Assembly (NCBI RefSeq): GCF_014653155.1
Contig: NZ_BNAF01000015.1
Coordinates: 35,526-99,525 of the forward strand
From: Sphingobacterium griseoflavum
GTDB lineage: Bacteria > Bacteroidota > Bacteroidia > Sphingobacteriales > Sphingobacteriaceae
Reading direction: 5' to 3'
DNA length: 64,000 nucleotides
Within the stretch, counting starts at the first letter, position 1. Each line of letters opens with the position of its first letter. Under the pieces are notes generated by a model. It did no database searches, had not been told where the DNA came from, and saw only the letters and a list, made by a program, of their open reading frames with translations. The translations under genes and the position numbers were made by a program. Of this stretch, positions 36,479-45,744 are shown piece by piece.

Positions 36479-37552
36479 ATGCATGCATTAGCGGGAGTTA
36501 TATTCCACTTTATTGGAGGTTTCGCATCCGGAAGCTTCTACGTACCCTATAAAAAGGTCAAAGGTTGGTCGTGGGAAGCGATGTGGATCTTAGGTGGTCT
36601 GTTTTCATGGATCATCGTGCCGCCGATTGCAGCCTATCTTACCATTCCAAATTTTATAGCTATTATACGGGAAGCAGGTGTATCAACGACGGGTTATACC
36701 TATCTTTTTGGACTATTGTGGGGCATAGGTGGATTGACATATGGTCTGGGTGTGCGCTACTTGGGTGTATCGCTAGGAAGCAGCGTGATTCTAGGATTAA
36801 GTATGGTTTTTGGCTCCCTGATGCCCGCTATATACTATTTCTTTCATGAAACGGTCGGAAAACAAGGCATCGACTACTTCCTAACGACAGATGCTGGGCG
36901 GTGCGTGTTGTTGGGTCTTTCCGTATGTGTGGTGGGCATCTACCTATGTGGACGCGCCGGGATGCTGAAGGAAAAGAACTTGGCCAATCTGTCTGCAGAA
37001 ACGAAATCTGATTTTAATTTCGGTATCGGTATTGCGGTGGCTATCGTTTCAGGAATTTTAAGCGCTTGTTTTAATTTTGGAATTGAGGCTGGTAAGCCAA
37101 TGGCCGATGTGGCTAATGAACTTTGGAAAGCAGCCAACCCTAATCAGGGCGAATTTCTTTACCAAAACAACGTAACATATATCGTGATCTTGTGGGGCGG
37201 TTTTACGACAAACGTTGTATGGTGTCTTTATCTATTAACGAAGAATAAGACGTTTTCGGATTATGGAAAATCATCGGCGCCGCTTGGCCGAAATCTATTG
37301 CTTTGTGCATTGGGGGGTACCACTTGGTATCTACAGTTCTTCTTCTACGGTATGGGCGAAAGCCGCCTCGGAAACGGTGCCAGCTCTTGGATCCTGCATA
37401 TGGCTTTCATCATTTTAATTTCCAATGCGTGGGGCGTTATTTTGAAAGAGTGGAAAGGGGTCAATAAATCGACATACACGTCGATCATTGCCGGTATCGT
37501 CACGATTATCCTCTCCATTTGTATCGTTGGATTTGCAAAAACATTAGAATAA
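36479..37552 (+). CDS. rhaT: L-rhamnose:proton symporter
   Basis: 357 residues with ten hydrophobic helices. GGFASGSFYVPYKKVKGWSWE at the N-terminus and GGLTYGLGVRYLGVSLGSSV match RhaT, a DMT-superfamily inner-membrane carrier for L-rhamnose. A weak -7 box (TACCTTAG, 36433-36440) precedes it, 118 bases after the glycosidase operon. The three catabolic genes follow in the same direction with gaps of 22, 75 and 10 bases. It imports the rhamnose released by the GH78 and GH106 enzymes. Confidence 0.95.
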   Translation: MHALAGVIFHFIGGFASGSFYVPYKKVKGWSWEAMWILGGLFSWIIVPPIAAYLTIPNFIAIIREAGVSTTGYTYLFGLLWGIGGLTYGLGVRYLGVSLGSSVILGLSMVFGSLMPAIYYFFHETVGKQGIDYFLTTDAGRCVLLGLSVCVVGIYLCGRAGMLKEKNLANLSAETKSDFNFGIGIAVAIVSGILSACFNFGIEAGKPMADVANELWKAANPNQGEFLYQNNVTYIVILWGGFTTNVVWCLYLLTKNKTFSDYGKSSAPLGRNLLLCALGGTTWYLQFFFYGMGESRLGNGASSWILHMAFIILISNAWGVILKEWKGVNKSTYTSIIAGIVTIILSICIVGFAKTLE

Positions 37553-37574
37553 TAAACATAAAAAATTTTGAATT

Positions 37575-39683
37575 GTGAAAGAATATAAACACGTAAACTA
37601 CTTATGGGATGATACCAAAGCGAAATCGCTTGAAGGCGACGAAGTTGCGCTATTGTTATATCGTTCCAACCTATTGGGTTCAGACTTGCGAATTACCAAT
37701 TACGGAGGTGGCAATACGTCTTGTAAGTTGATCGACAAAGATCCTTTGACGGGTGAAGAAGTGGAGGTGATGTGGATCAAAGGTTCTGGAGGTGATATTG
37801 GCACCCTAAAAAAATCAGGCTTAGCCGCATTGTATGTTGAGCGTTTACGCAATCTAGAGAAGGTTTATCGGGGCATGGAGCATGAAGACGAAATGGTTCA
37901 GCTGTTTAACCATTGTATTTTCGACTTGGCCTCTAAGGCGCCATCGATCGATACACCGCTTCATGGTTTTCTTCCTTTCGCACATATCGACCACCTTCAT
38001 CCCGATGCAGCAATCGCTATCGCGGCGGCTAAAGACGGTAAAAAGATTACACAGGAGCTTTTCAATGGACAGATCGGGTGGGTAGAATGGCAGAAACCGG
38101 GATTTGACCTTGGCTTGCAATTGCGGGCCTGTTTGGAGGAAAACCCTGGAATCCGCGGTATTATGCTCGGTTCGCACGGTCTATTTACCTGGGGCGATAC
38201 CGCTTATGAAAGCTATGTAAACTCCTTGGATGTTATTGAAGCTTGCGCGGAATACTTAGCGCAAAACTATGGAAAAATCAGGCCTGTTTTTGGCGGTCAA
38301 AAGGTGGAAAGCCTACCTGCCGAAGAGCGAAAAGAACAGGCCGCAAAATTGGCGCCGATACTACGTGGTTTCTGTTCCAGCGAACGTCACATGATCGGCC
38401 ATTTTACCGATGATGAGAAGGTATTAGAATATATCAATTCCAATGATTTGGAACGTCTTGCTCCTTTGGGGACAAGCTGCCCCGATCACTTCCTGCGCAC
38501 GAAGATTCAGCCGCTTGTCCTGCACTTGGATAAAGCCGCAGACTTGAGCGATGTGGAAGCTGTAAAAGCACAGTTAGCGCCGTTGTTCGATGACTACCGG
38601 GCAATGTACACCGAGTATTATGAGACCTGCAAACACGAGAACAGTCCGGCTATCCGCGACCGCAATCCGGTGATCATCCTATATCCGGGGGTAGGGATGT
38701 TTGCTTTTGCAAAAGATAAGCAGACAACCCGTGTTGCCGCGGAGTTTTATATCAATGCCATCAACGTGATGAAAGGCTCGGAGGCGGTGAGTGAATACAC
38801 ATCCTTACCTCGGCAGGAAGCATTCAATATTGAATACTGGTTGTTGGAAGAAGCGAAGCTTCAACGCATGCCGAAGCCAAAACCGTTGTCGGGTAAGATT
38901 GCGTTGGTGACAGGTAGTGCTGGTGGAATAGGTAAAGCTATTGCCAAGAAATTTGCAAACGAGGGGGCGGTAGTTGTGTTGAACGACATGAATGCCGAGC
39001 GTCTTGCAGGCGCTGAACAGGAATTCATAGACTTGTTCGGCAAGGACACTGTGACCACAGCAGAGCTGGATGTAACCCATCAAGAACAGATCGAAGAAGC
39101 GCTTAAGAAAGCAGCATTGGTCTTTGGGGGCGTAGATATTATTGTTAATAATGCTGGTTTATCGATCTCCAAAACCATTGAAGATCATACCCAAAAAGAC
39201 TGGGACTTGTTGTACAATGTCTTGGTGAAAGGACAGTTCTTGGTTACGCAGGCTGCCACTAACGTGCTGAAAGCACAGGCCGTTGGTGGTGATGTGGTGA
39301 ATATCGTGAGTAAGAATGCTTTGGTAAGCGGACCTAACAATGCCGGCTATGGTAGCGCTAAAGCAGCACAACTGCACTTAAGCCGTTTGAATGCTGCTGA
39401 ATTAGGGGCCGCTGGTGTACGCGTAAATGTGGTCAACCCAGATGCGGTGATTTCCGACAGCAATATCTGGGCTGGTGGCTGGGCAGAAGGCCGTGCAAAA
39501 GCATACGGTGTTACTGTAGAAGAATTGCCTGCGTATTATGCAAAACGTACCTTATTAAATCAAATTATCTTGCCAGATGATATCGCGAATGCTTGCTTCA
39601 CTTTTGTGGGAGGCGATTTAAGCAAATCTACCGGCAACGTATTGAACGTAGATGGTGGCGTAGCAATGGCCTTTGTAAGATAA
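37575..39683 (+). CDS. rhaD: Bifunctional rhamnulose-1-phosphate aldolase / L-lactaldehyde dehydrogenase-type short-chain dehydrogenase
   Basis: 702 residues from a GTG start. The N-terminal part (about 1-430) is a class II aldolase with HIDHLHPDA supplying metal ligands; it would split rhamnulose-1-phosphate into dihydroxyacetone phosphate and L-lactaldehyde. The C-terminal part (about 437-702) is a short-chain dehydrogenase with TGSAGGIGKAIA, NNAG and YGSAKAAQ (Tyr/Lys), expected to oxidise or reduce the lactaldehyde. This aldolase-SDR fusion is known from several bacterial rhamnose operons. It is cytoplasmic and the second gene of the unit. Confidence 0.92.
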   Translation: MKEYKHVNYLWDDTKAKSLEGDEVALLLYRSNLLGSDLRITNYGGGNTSCKLIDKDPLTGEEVEVMWIKGSGGDIGTLKKSGLAALYVERLRNLEKVYRGMEHEDEMVQLFNHCIFDLASKAPSIDTPLHGFLPFAHIDHLHPDAAIAIAAAKDGKKITQELFNGQIGWVEWQKPGFDLGLQLRACLEENPGIRGIMLGSHGLFTWGDTAYESYVNSLDVIEACAEYLAQNYGKIRPVFGGQKVESLPAEERKEQAAKLAPILRGFCSSERHMIGHFTDDEKVLEYINSNDLERLAPLGTSCPDHFLRTKIQPLVLHLDKAADLSDVEAVKAQLAPLFDDYRAMYTEYYETCKHENSPAIRDRNPVIILYPGVGMFAFAKDKQTTRVAAEFYINAINVMKGSEAVSEYTSLPRQEAFNIEYWLLEEAKLQRMPKPKPLSGKIALVTGSAGGIGKAIAKKFANEGAVVVLNDMNAERLAGAEQEFIDLFGKDTVTTAELDVTHQEQIEEALKKAALVFGGVDIIVNNAGLSISKTIEDHTQKDWDLLYNVLVKGQFLVTQAATNVLKAQAVGGDVVNIVSKNALVSGPNNAGYGSAKAAQLHLSRLNAAELGAAGVRVNVVNPDAVISDSNIWAGGWAEGRAKAYGVTVEELPAYYAKRTLLNQIILPDDIANACFTFVGGDLSKSTGNVLNVDGGVAMAFVR

Positions 39684-39721
39684 ACATGAATGGGAGATAG
39701 CGTTGTACCGATGCAACGCTA

Positions 39722-39757
39722 TCTTTTGACTTTTTAATTTTGACTTTTTACTTTCCA
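39722..39757 (+). repeat. T-rich tandem leader, second copy
   Basis: Repeated units GACTTTTTAA and TTGACTTTTTAC end one base before the start codon of the rhamnose isomerase gene. It resembles the run at 17953-17994. Confidence 0.5.
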
Positions 39758-39758
39758 A

Positions 39759-41033
39759 ATGAGAATAGATAGAAAAGATATAGAAGAACATAACGAAGGC
39801 CTTCGCGCGAAGCATGAGCGTGCCTTCAACTTTATTGCCGAAGATATCGCTAACCTAGAAGATGTTATCGCCAAATTGGAGAAATTCCAGATCGCCATAC
39901 CGAGCTGGGCTTTAGGGACAGGGGGAACCCGTTTTGGTCGCTTCTCGGGGAAAGGTGAGCCGGGCAATTTGGAACAGAAAATCGAAGATGTTGGTTTGCT
40001 GCACGCCCTAAATCAGTCCAGTGGCGCGATTTCCCTGCATATTCCTTGGGATATCCCTCAAGATGCTGAAAAAATCAAAGAGCTAGCGGCTTCTTACGGA
40101 TTGGCATTTGATGCGGTCAATTCCAATACCTTCCAAGATCAACCCGGACAAGAACACAGTTATAAATTTGGGTCGTTGCAGCATGTAGACCCGAAAGTGC
40201 GTAGGCAAGCTATCCAGCACAATATCGAGGTAATCAAGCATGGTATTGCATTGGGATCAAAAGCGCTAACGGTTTGGTTGGCCGATGGATCGTCCTTTCC
40301 AGGACAATTAAATTTCCGCGAAGCCTTTCAAAATACCTTGGAAAGCTTGAAAGAAATCTATGCACATTTGCCCGAAGATTGGAAGCTCTTTGTGGAATAC
40401 AAAGCTTTTGAGCCGAATTTTTACTCCACCACAATTGCAGACTGGGGGCAGTCGTTGTTATTGGCGAATAAGTTAGGTGACAAGGCCTATACGTTAGTGG
40501 ATTTGGGGCACCACTTACCAAATGCAAACATCGAACAGATCGTTTCTTTGTTGTTGATGGAAGGCAAATTGGCCGGTTTCCACTTCAACGATAGTAAATA
40601 TGCGGATGATGATCTAACAGCAGGAAGTGTTAAGCCTTACCAGCTATTTTTGATATTCAACGAGTTGGTCGATGGAATGGATGCGCGAGGCATAGATCAT
40701 GCTACCGGATTGGGTTGGATGATTGATGCATCCCACAACTTAAAAGATCCATTGGTCGATTTGCTGCAGTCCGTTGACGCCATAAAGATAGCCTATGCAC
40801 AAGCTTTGTTGGTAGATCGTACCGCATTAAAGGAGGCGCAGCAACGGAATGACGTTGTTGCCGCACAGGAAATTCTGCAACATGCTTATCGCACGGATGT
40901 ACGGGCTATCGTTGCAGAAGCACGTCTTCGTCGCGGAGCGGCATTAAACCCTGTGGCCTTGTTTAATGAGCTGGACGTTAGAAATAAGTTGGTTGAGGAG
41001 CGTGGTGCGCAGTCGGTAGCGACAGGATTATAG
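39759..41033 (+). CDS. rhaI: L-rhamnose isomerase (RhaI type)
   Basis: 424 residues, the size of the Pseudomonas/Bacillus-type rhamnose isomerase and not of E. coli RhaA. The TIM-barrel metal-site segments are visible: LFVEYKAFEP, TLVDLGHHLPNANIE, HFNDSKYADDDL and GWMIDASHN. It converts L-rhamnose to L-rhamnulose in the cytoplasm. The T-rich leader at 39722-39757 lies directly before its ATG, and the kinase gene follows 10 bases later. Confidence 0.93.
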   Translation: MRIDRKDIEEHNEGLRAKHERAFNFIAEDIANLEDVIAKLEKFQIAIPSWALGTGGTRFGRFSGKGEPGNLEQKIEDVGLLHALNQSSGAISLHIPWDIPQDAEKIKELAASYGLAFDAVNSNTFQDQPGQEHSYKFGSLQHVDPKVRRQAIQHNIEVIKHGIALGSKALTVWLADGSSFPGQLNFREAFQNTLESLKEIYAHLPEDWKLFVEYKAFEPNFYSTTIADWGQSLLLANKLGDKAYTLVDLGHHLPNANIEQIVSLLLMEGKLAGFHFNDSKYADDDLTAGSVKPYQLFLIFNELVDGMDARGIDHATGLGWMIDASHNLKDPLVDLLQSVDAIKIAYAQALLVDRTALKEAQQRNDVVAAQEILQHAYRTDVRAIVAEARLRRGAALNPVALFNELDVRNKLVEERGAQSVATGL

Positions 41034-41043
41034 CATTTCATTT

Positions 41044-42399
41044 ATGGGGAAAGCACGCATACCGGTTGTCGCCGTTTTCGACGTAGGAAAGACGAACAAA
41101 AAACTATTTTTGTTCGATGAGCACTATCAGATCGTTTTCGAACGCTCAGCACGGTTTTTGGAAACGGAAGATGAAGACGGTGAGGCCTGCGAAAATCTAG
41201 AAAGCCTTCGCCTATCAGTTTTCGACTCGCTGCATGAAGTCTTCCGGCGCGATGAATTTGATATAAAAGCCATAAATTTTACCTCTTACGGAGCAAGTTT
41301 TGTCTATCTAAATGAGAGCGGTCGTCCGTTGACACCGCTCTATAATTACCTCAAAAATTATCCGAAAGACTTGGAACGCACGCTGCACGAAGGTTACGGT
41401 GGTGTAGCGGCATTTTCCCTGCAGACAGCATCACCAGCATTGGGAAGTCTGAACTCCGGCCTGCAGGTATATCGCATTCAACAGCATCAACCCGGTGTTT
41501 TCCAGCAGATAAAATATGCTGTCCATCTACCACAGTACCTTAGCTTTTTGGTTTCTGGACAGATGTATACCGATATGACCAGTATCGGTTGCCATACTGC
41601 CTTGTGGGATTTTGAAAACAAGCGCTATCACCAATGGGTCAAGGATACTGGAATTGAGCAAAAGCTCGCCCCGATTGTAAAGGGCGACGAGGTCTTTTCA
41701 GCTGCGTTTCCGGGAAGCACGTACAAAGTAGGGGTAGGATTGCATGATAGCTCCTCGGCTTTAATACCCTATCTACTCAATTTTCACGAACCTTTTGTGT
41801 TGATTTCTACCGGCACATGGTGTATATCCTTAAATCCGTTTAACGATGAAGGGTTAACGCAGGAAGAGTTGGCGAAGGATTGCTTGTTCTACATGACGTA
41901 CGCAGGTACGCCTGTGAAAGCCTCTCGTTTATTTGCTGGCTATGAACATGAAGTACAGACAAAGCGTATTGCCGAATACTTTAACGTCACTACCGCACGC
42001 TTTAAAAATATAGAAATTGACTGGTCTGTCATAGAAAGTCTTACGCAAGACAGGGATATTCCGACAGAATTAGGTGCTTTTGAAACGGTAGATCTGGCAA
42101 ATTTCGCAAGCTATGAAGAGGCTTATCATGCCTTGATGGTCTATTTGGTGTCTGCACAGGTTGCGTCAACGAAGCTAACCTTTTCCACTCAGCCCGTGAA
42201 ACGTATTTTTGTGGACGGTGGTTTTAGCAAAAATAACATATTTATGAATTTGTTGGCAAGGCACTTTAGTGATATGGAGATTTACGCTGCCTCGATGGCG
42301 CAAGCAACGGCTATCGGAGCAGCATTGGTCATCCATAAAGAATGGAATAGCCAGCCTATTCCGAGTAACATTATAGCACTACGCTATTACAGAGCGTAA
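41044..42399 (+). CDS. FGGY-family kinase, probable L-rhamnulokinase
   Basis: 451 residues. FDVGKTNKKLFLFD is the N-terminal phosphate-binding loop of the FGGY fold, NFTSYGASFVYLNESGRPL the region before the substrate site, and FVDGGFSKNNIFMNLLA the C-terminal ATP motif. Substrate specificity cannot be read off, but position after the rhamnose isomerase and aldolase makes rhamnulose the natural substrate. A clear terminator closes the operon 28 bases after the stop. No rhamnose regulator gene is part of the unit. Confidence 0.9.
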   Translation: MGKARIPVVAVFDVGKTNKKLFLFDEHYQIVFERSARFLETEDEDGEACENLESLRLSVFDSLHEVFRRDEFDIKAINFTSYGASFVYLNESGRPLTPLYNYLKNYPKDLERTLHEGYGGVAAFSLQTASPALGSLNSGLQVYRIQQHQPGVFQQIKYAVHLPQYLSFLVSGQMYTDMTSIGCHTALWDFENKRYHQWVKDTGIEQKLAPIVKGDEVFSAAFPGSTYKVGVGLHDSSSALIPYLLNFHEPFVLISTGTWCISLNPFNDEGLTQEELAKDCLFYMTYAGTPVKASRLFAGYEHEVQTKRIAEYFNVTTARFKNIEIDWSVIESLTQDRDIPTELGAFETVDLANFASYEEAYHALMVYLVSAQVASTKLTFSTQPVKRIFVDGGFSKNNIFMNLLARHFSDMEIYAASMAQATAIGAALVIHKEWNSQPIPSNIIALRYYRA

Positions 42400-42426
42400 A
42401 CACGCACCCGATCATCTACTATAACA

Positions 42427-42459
42427 AACGTGCAAACCCTTTATTTGCACGTTTTTTTT
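42427..42459 (+). terminator. Intrinsic terminator of the rhamnose operon
   Basis: AACGTGCAAA (42427-42436) pairs with TTTGCACGTT (42444-42453) over a 7-base loop, followed by a run of T to 42459. Confidence 0.9.
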
Positions 42460-42647
42460 GTAAATGGGCTAAAACGTTTTCGTAGATAACCATTTTTTTA
42501 CTCGGGATGCTAGCAAATAATTGATATACTTGTAACCATAGCAAGTGCATAATATAGCTCGTATGAGGGGTTTCGGAGGAAATCGATCACGGCTTGTTAT
42601 GGACGAAGCGCTAACAATTTTTATAAACATATACAAACTAAATTTTC

Positions 42648-44054
42648 ATGATAATGAACTACGTGAATTCGTTCAAAAAATTGCTGCCAGCCTGTGGCAT
42701 GTTCGTGTTATTTTGTTTTCCGAATACGAGCCAAGGGCAGTCGCCCACTACAAAAAAAGGTTGGAAGAATCTTTTTGACGGCAAAAGTCTGCAGGGTTGG
42801 AAAGCCGTTGGAGGAAATGCCCCTTACACGGTGCAAGACGGCGCCATTGTAGGTACTATGACTAAGGGGACACCGAATTCTTTTTTGATAACGGAACAGG
42901 AATACGGTGATTTTATTTTAGAGCTGGACATTAAATTAGAAGGTGATCAGACTAATTCGGGCGTGCAAACAAGGAGCCATATCGATGCTGCCGCCAACAA
43001 TGGTAGGGGTAGGGTTTACGGCAGACAGGTGGAAGTAGACCCTTCTGCACGTGCTTGGACCGGCGGTATATACGATGAAGCGCGTCGGAGTTGGCTTTAT
43101 CCCTTAGATTTAAATGAAAAGGCTAAAACGGCATACAAAAAGGAACAGTTTAACCATATGCGTATCGAAGCTATTGGGGACGAACTCCGTACCTGGATCA
43201 ATGGTGTTCCGGTGGCCTATGTCGTAGATACAATCGACGCAAGTGGTTTTATCGGCCTGCAGGTACATAGTGTGCCTGATGCCCAAGATGGTAAAAAGGT
43301 GTATTTCAAAAATATTCGGATTCAAACGGAGCATCTCAAGCCTAAGGCTTTCCCGAAAGATGTCTATGTAGTTAATTTAAAGCCCAATGTGTTAAATGAA
43401 GCAGAGAAAAAGGCCGGATATAAATTGTTGTTCGATGGCAGCAGTTCGGAGGGCTGGCGAAGTGTTGGGGGAGACGCATTTCCAAGTAAAGGGTGGGAAG
43501 TGAAGAATGGTGAAATTAAAGTATTAAGATCCGACGGCGGAGAATCCACAAACGGAGGCGATATTATCACCAAAGATCAGTTTGCTGTATTCGACCTTTC
43601 TTTCGAATTTAAATTGACCCCGGGAGCGAACAGTGGCGTGAAGTATTTTGTAACATTGAAGGAAAAAACCTCAGGCTCTGCAATTGGATTGGAATACCAA
43701 GTGTTGGATGATGAAAAGCATCCGGATGCAAAACTTGGACGTGATGGCAATCGTACCTTGGCATCGTTGTATGATTTGATAACATCTAACCGCGATGCGC
43801 GTGCTCGGCGCCCCATTGGAGAATGGAACCGCGGAAGGGTAGTCGTTACAGCTGACAATCAGGTTACCCATTACCTCAATGGTGTAAAAATGCTTTCTTA
43901 TGAACGCGGCTCACAGGCATTTAAAGACCTGGTGGCAATCAGCAAATATAAAGGATGGGAAAAATTCGGAGAAGCGAATACAGGGCATTTGTTGTTGCAG
44001 GATCATGGCGACGAAGTGTCCTTCCGCAGCATTAAAGTGAAAAAAGTAAAGTAG
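42648..44054 (+). CDS. Exported tandem DUF1080 (3-keto-disaccharide hydrolase-type) protein
   Basis: 468 residues with a signal peptide ending near residue 31 (KLLPACGMFVLFCFP). Two DUF1080 domains follow, about 38-220 (GWKNLFDGKSLQGWKAVGG) and about 255-465 (GYKLLFDGSSSEGWRSVGG). Each opens with the LFDG...GW motif and shows the concanavalin-like NSGVQTR/NSGVKYF strand. DUF1080 members have been shown to hydrolyse or eliminate glycosides whose ring carries a 3-keto group. The next gene, 9 bases on, encodes a Tat-exported Gfo/Idh/MocA oxidoreductase, the type of enzyme that makes the 3-keto group, so the pair forms an oxidise-then-cleave route. Tandem duplication of the domain is less usual. 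Confidence 0.87.
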   Translation: MIMNYVNSFKKLLPACGMFVLFCFPNTSQGQSPTTKKGWKNLFDGKSLQGWKAVGGNAPYTVQDGAIVGTMTKGTPNSFLITEQEYGDFILELDIKLEGDQTNSGVQTRSHIDAAANNGRGRVYGRQVEVDPSARAWTGGIYDEARRSWLYPLDLNEKAKTAYKKEQFNHMRIEAIGDELRTWINGVPVAYVVDTIDASGFIGLQVHSVPDAQDGKKVYFKNIRIQTEHLKPKAFPKDVYVVNLKPNVLNEAEKKAGYKLLFDGSSSEGWRSVGGDAFPSKGWEVKNGEIKVLRSDGGESTNGGDIITKDQFAVFDLSFEFKLTPGANSGVKYFVTLKEKTSGSAIGLEYQVLDDEKHPDAKLGRDGNRTLASLYDLITSNRDARARRPIGEWNRGRVVVTADNQVTHYLNGVKMLSYERGSQAFKDLVAISKYKGWEKFGEANTGHLLLQDHGDEVSFRSIKVKKVK

Positions 44055-44063
44055 GGCAACAAA

Positions 44064-45488
44064 ATGGAAAAAATGAATCATTATTTATCACGCCGCAGCT
44101 TCATTAGCCGTACGGCTATGGCGGGCGGCGCGATGTTGTTATCTAACAGTGTGCTGGGCCATGTAAAGTTGGCGGGCGCTAATGAGCGTGTTAACCTTGC
44201 GGGTATAGGAATCGGTAACCGCGGCGGTGAAATTATTAAGGAATTGTATAAAACGGGCCTATGTAACATTGTTGCCCTTTGCGATGTGGATATGGGCGCG
44301 AAGCACACACAAGAGCTTATCGCGATGTTTCCCGACGTCCCACGGTATCAGGATTTCCGAAAGATGTTCGATGAAATGGGGAATCAAATAGATGCGGTGA
44401 CTGTTGGAACTCCGGATTTTGCGCATTTCGCCATAACAATGATGGCGATCGACCTTGGGAAGCACGTATATGTGGAAAAACCTATGGCACGCACGTTTTG
44501 GGAAGTAGAGCTCATGATGCAAAAGGCTAAAAAATTCCCTAAAGTGGTCACACAGATGGGAAATCAAGGGCATTCCGAAGCAAATTATTTCCAGTTTAAA
44601 GCTTGGAAAGAGGCTGGGATAATCAAGGATGTTACCCGTATTGATGCGCATATGAATATGCCACGACGTTGGCACGGTTGGGATACAAATATAAAGGGTT
44701 TTCCTGCTGCCGAAAAAATCCCTGATACGTTGGATTGGGAACTTTGGCAAATGCAGACCTTAGGCCATAATTATAATAGGGATTTCATCAATGGACAGTG
44801 GCGGTGTTGGTTTGATTTTGGCATGGGAGCATTGGGCGACTGGGGAGCACATATTTTGGATACGGCCCATGAGTTTTTGGACTTAGGTCTACCGACCGCG
44901 GTGGAAGCAGTCGCTTTGGATGGACATAACTCGTTCTTTTTTCCCATGTCGTCTACCCTGAAATTCCGGTTTGCAGCACGCAAAAAGATGCCGGCTTTGG
45001 ATATCAATTGGTATGACGGCTTGGATAACCTTCCGCCTATTCCCGAAGGCTATGGCGTCTCAGGACTCGATCCAAACATCCCGCCACCAAGCACCGGTAA
45101 AATGGAGCCTGCAAAGCTTAATCCCGGGAAGATAATTTATGGTAAAGGATTGACGTTCAAAGGAGGTTCGCACGGCAGTACCTTACAGATTATTCCAGAA
45201 GATAAAGCAAAGGATATGGCCGCAAAATTGCCACAGGTGCAGCGATCTCCCTCTAATCACTTCGCTAATTTCCTAAAAGCATGTAAAGGGGAAGAGAAAA
45301 CGCGCTCATCATTTGATATAGGAGGCCCATTAAGTCAGGTATTTTGCTTAGGCGTCATTGCGCAGCGATTAAATGCGAAGCTTGCTTTTGACCCCATCAA
45401 AAGAGAGGTTACGAACGACAAATTCGCACAGGCATTATTAATCGGGCCACCACCGGCCAAAGGTTGGGAACAATACTATCGCGTATAA
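44064..45488 (+). CDS. Tat-exported Gfo/Idh/MocA oxidoreductase, probable glycoside 3-dehydrogenase
   Basis: 474 residues. The N-terminus has a twin-arginine signal (SRRSFISRTAMAGGAMLLS), so the folded, cofactor-loaded enzyme is exported. The Rossmann motif GIGIGNRGGEII and the EKP motif (VYVEKPMART) are canonical. The second half contains GALGDWGAHILDTAHEF, giving the usual active-site His and Asp. It pairs with the preceding DUF1080 gene. The likely role is oxidation of a glycoside at C3 so that it can be cleaved. Direction of catalysis and electron acceptor remain unknown. Confidence 0.9.
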   Translation: MEKMNHYLSRRSFISRTAMAGGAMLLSNSVLGHVKLAGANERVNLAGIGIGNRGGEIIKELYKTGLCNIVALCDVDMGAKHTQELIAMFPDVPRYQDFRKMFDEMGNQIDAVTVGTPDFAHFAITMMAIDLGKHVYVEKPMARTFWEVELMMQKAKKFPKVVTQMGNQGHSEANYFQFKAWKEAGIIKDVTRIDAHMNMPRRWHGWDTNIKGFPAAEKIPDTLDWELWQMQTLGHNYNRDFINGQWRCWFDFGMGALGDWGAHILDTAHEFLDLGLPTAVEAVALDGHNSFFFPMSSTLKFRFAARKKMPALDINWYDGLDNLPPIPEGYGVSGLDPNIPPPSTGKMEPAKLNPGKIIYGKGLTFKGGSHGSTLQIIPEDKAKDMAAKLPQVQRSPSNHFANFLKACKGEEKTRSSFDIGGPLSQVFCLGVIAQRLNAKLAFDPIKREVTNDKFAQALLIGPPPAKGWEQYYRV

Positions 45489-45525
45489 TGATATCGTTTC
45501 TTTAATTGTGTAATAGAATGATGAG

Positions 45526-45553
45526 ATACGGGCGTAATTGCCCGTATTTTTTT
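45526..45553 (+). terminator. Intrinsic terminator after the DUF1080-dehydrogenase pair
   Basis: ATACGGGC (45526-45533) pairs with GCCCGTAT (45540-45547) over a 6-base loop and is followed by a T run. Confidence 0.9.
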
Positions 45554-45554
45554 A

Positions 45555-45622
45555 TAAAAAAAAGGTTTTCAAACGGGGAGAATGAAAACCTTTAGCTAAC
45601 CAATTATAAACCTAAATTATGA
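45555..45622 (-). repeat. Motif-plus-terminator repeat element, copy 1
   Basis: Read leftward, a conserved 25-base segment (45622-45598, containing TAATTTAGGTTTATAATTGG) is followed by an 11-base-pair hairpin (45593-45561) and a T run. A 24/25 identical segment occurs before another leftward terminator at 59574-59598, and a variant occurs rightward at 46992-47020. It lies about 120 bases beyond the HAD gene stop, so it may be the 3' end of that mRNA or a separate small RNA. Confidence 0.7.
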
Positions 45623-45744
45623 TGACACAAATATCGTTTTTTTTTTGCTAAACCGCATAGTAGCACTACAAAAATAAGTTTTAAATGACATTTTTTTGAT
45701 TATAGTGTCTCAAAGCGGCATTTTTTATAAATTATTTGGCTATT

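Noticed and set aside
42545..42778. 77-codon forward frame overlapping the start of the DUF1080 gene
   Set aside because: It runs out of frame through the signal peptide of a well-supported gene and has no protein-like features.
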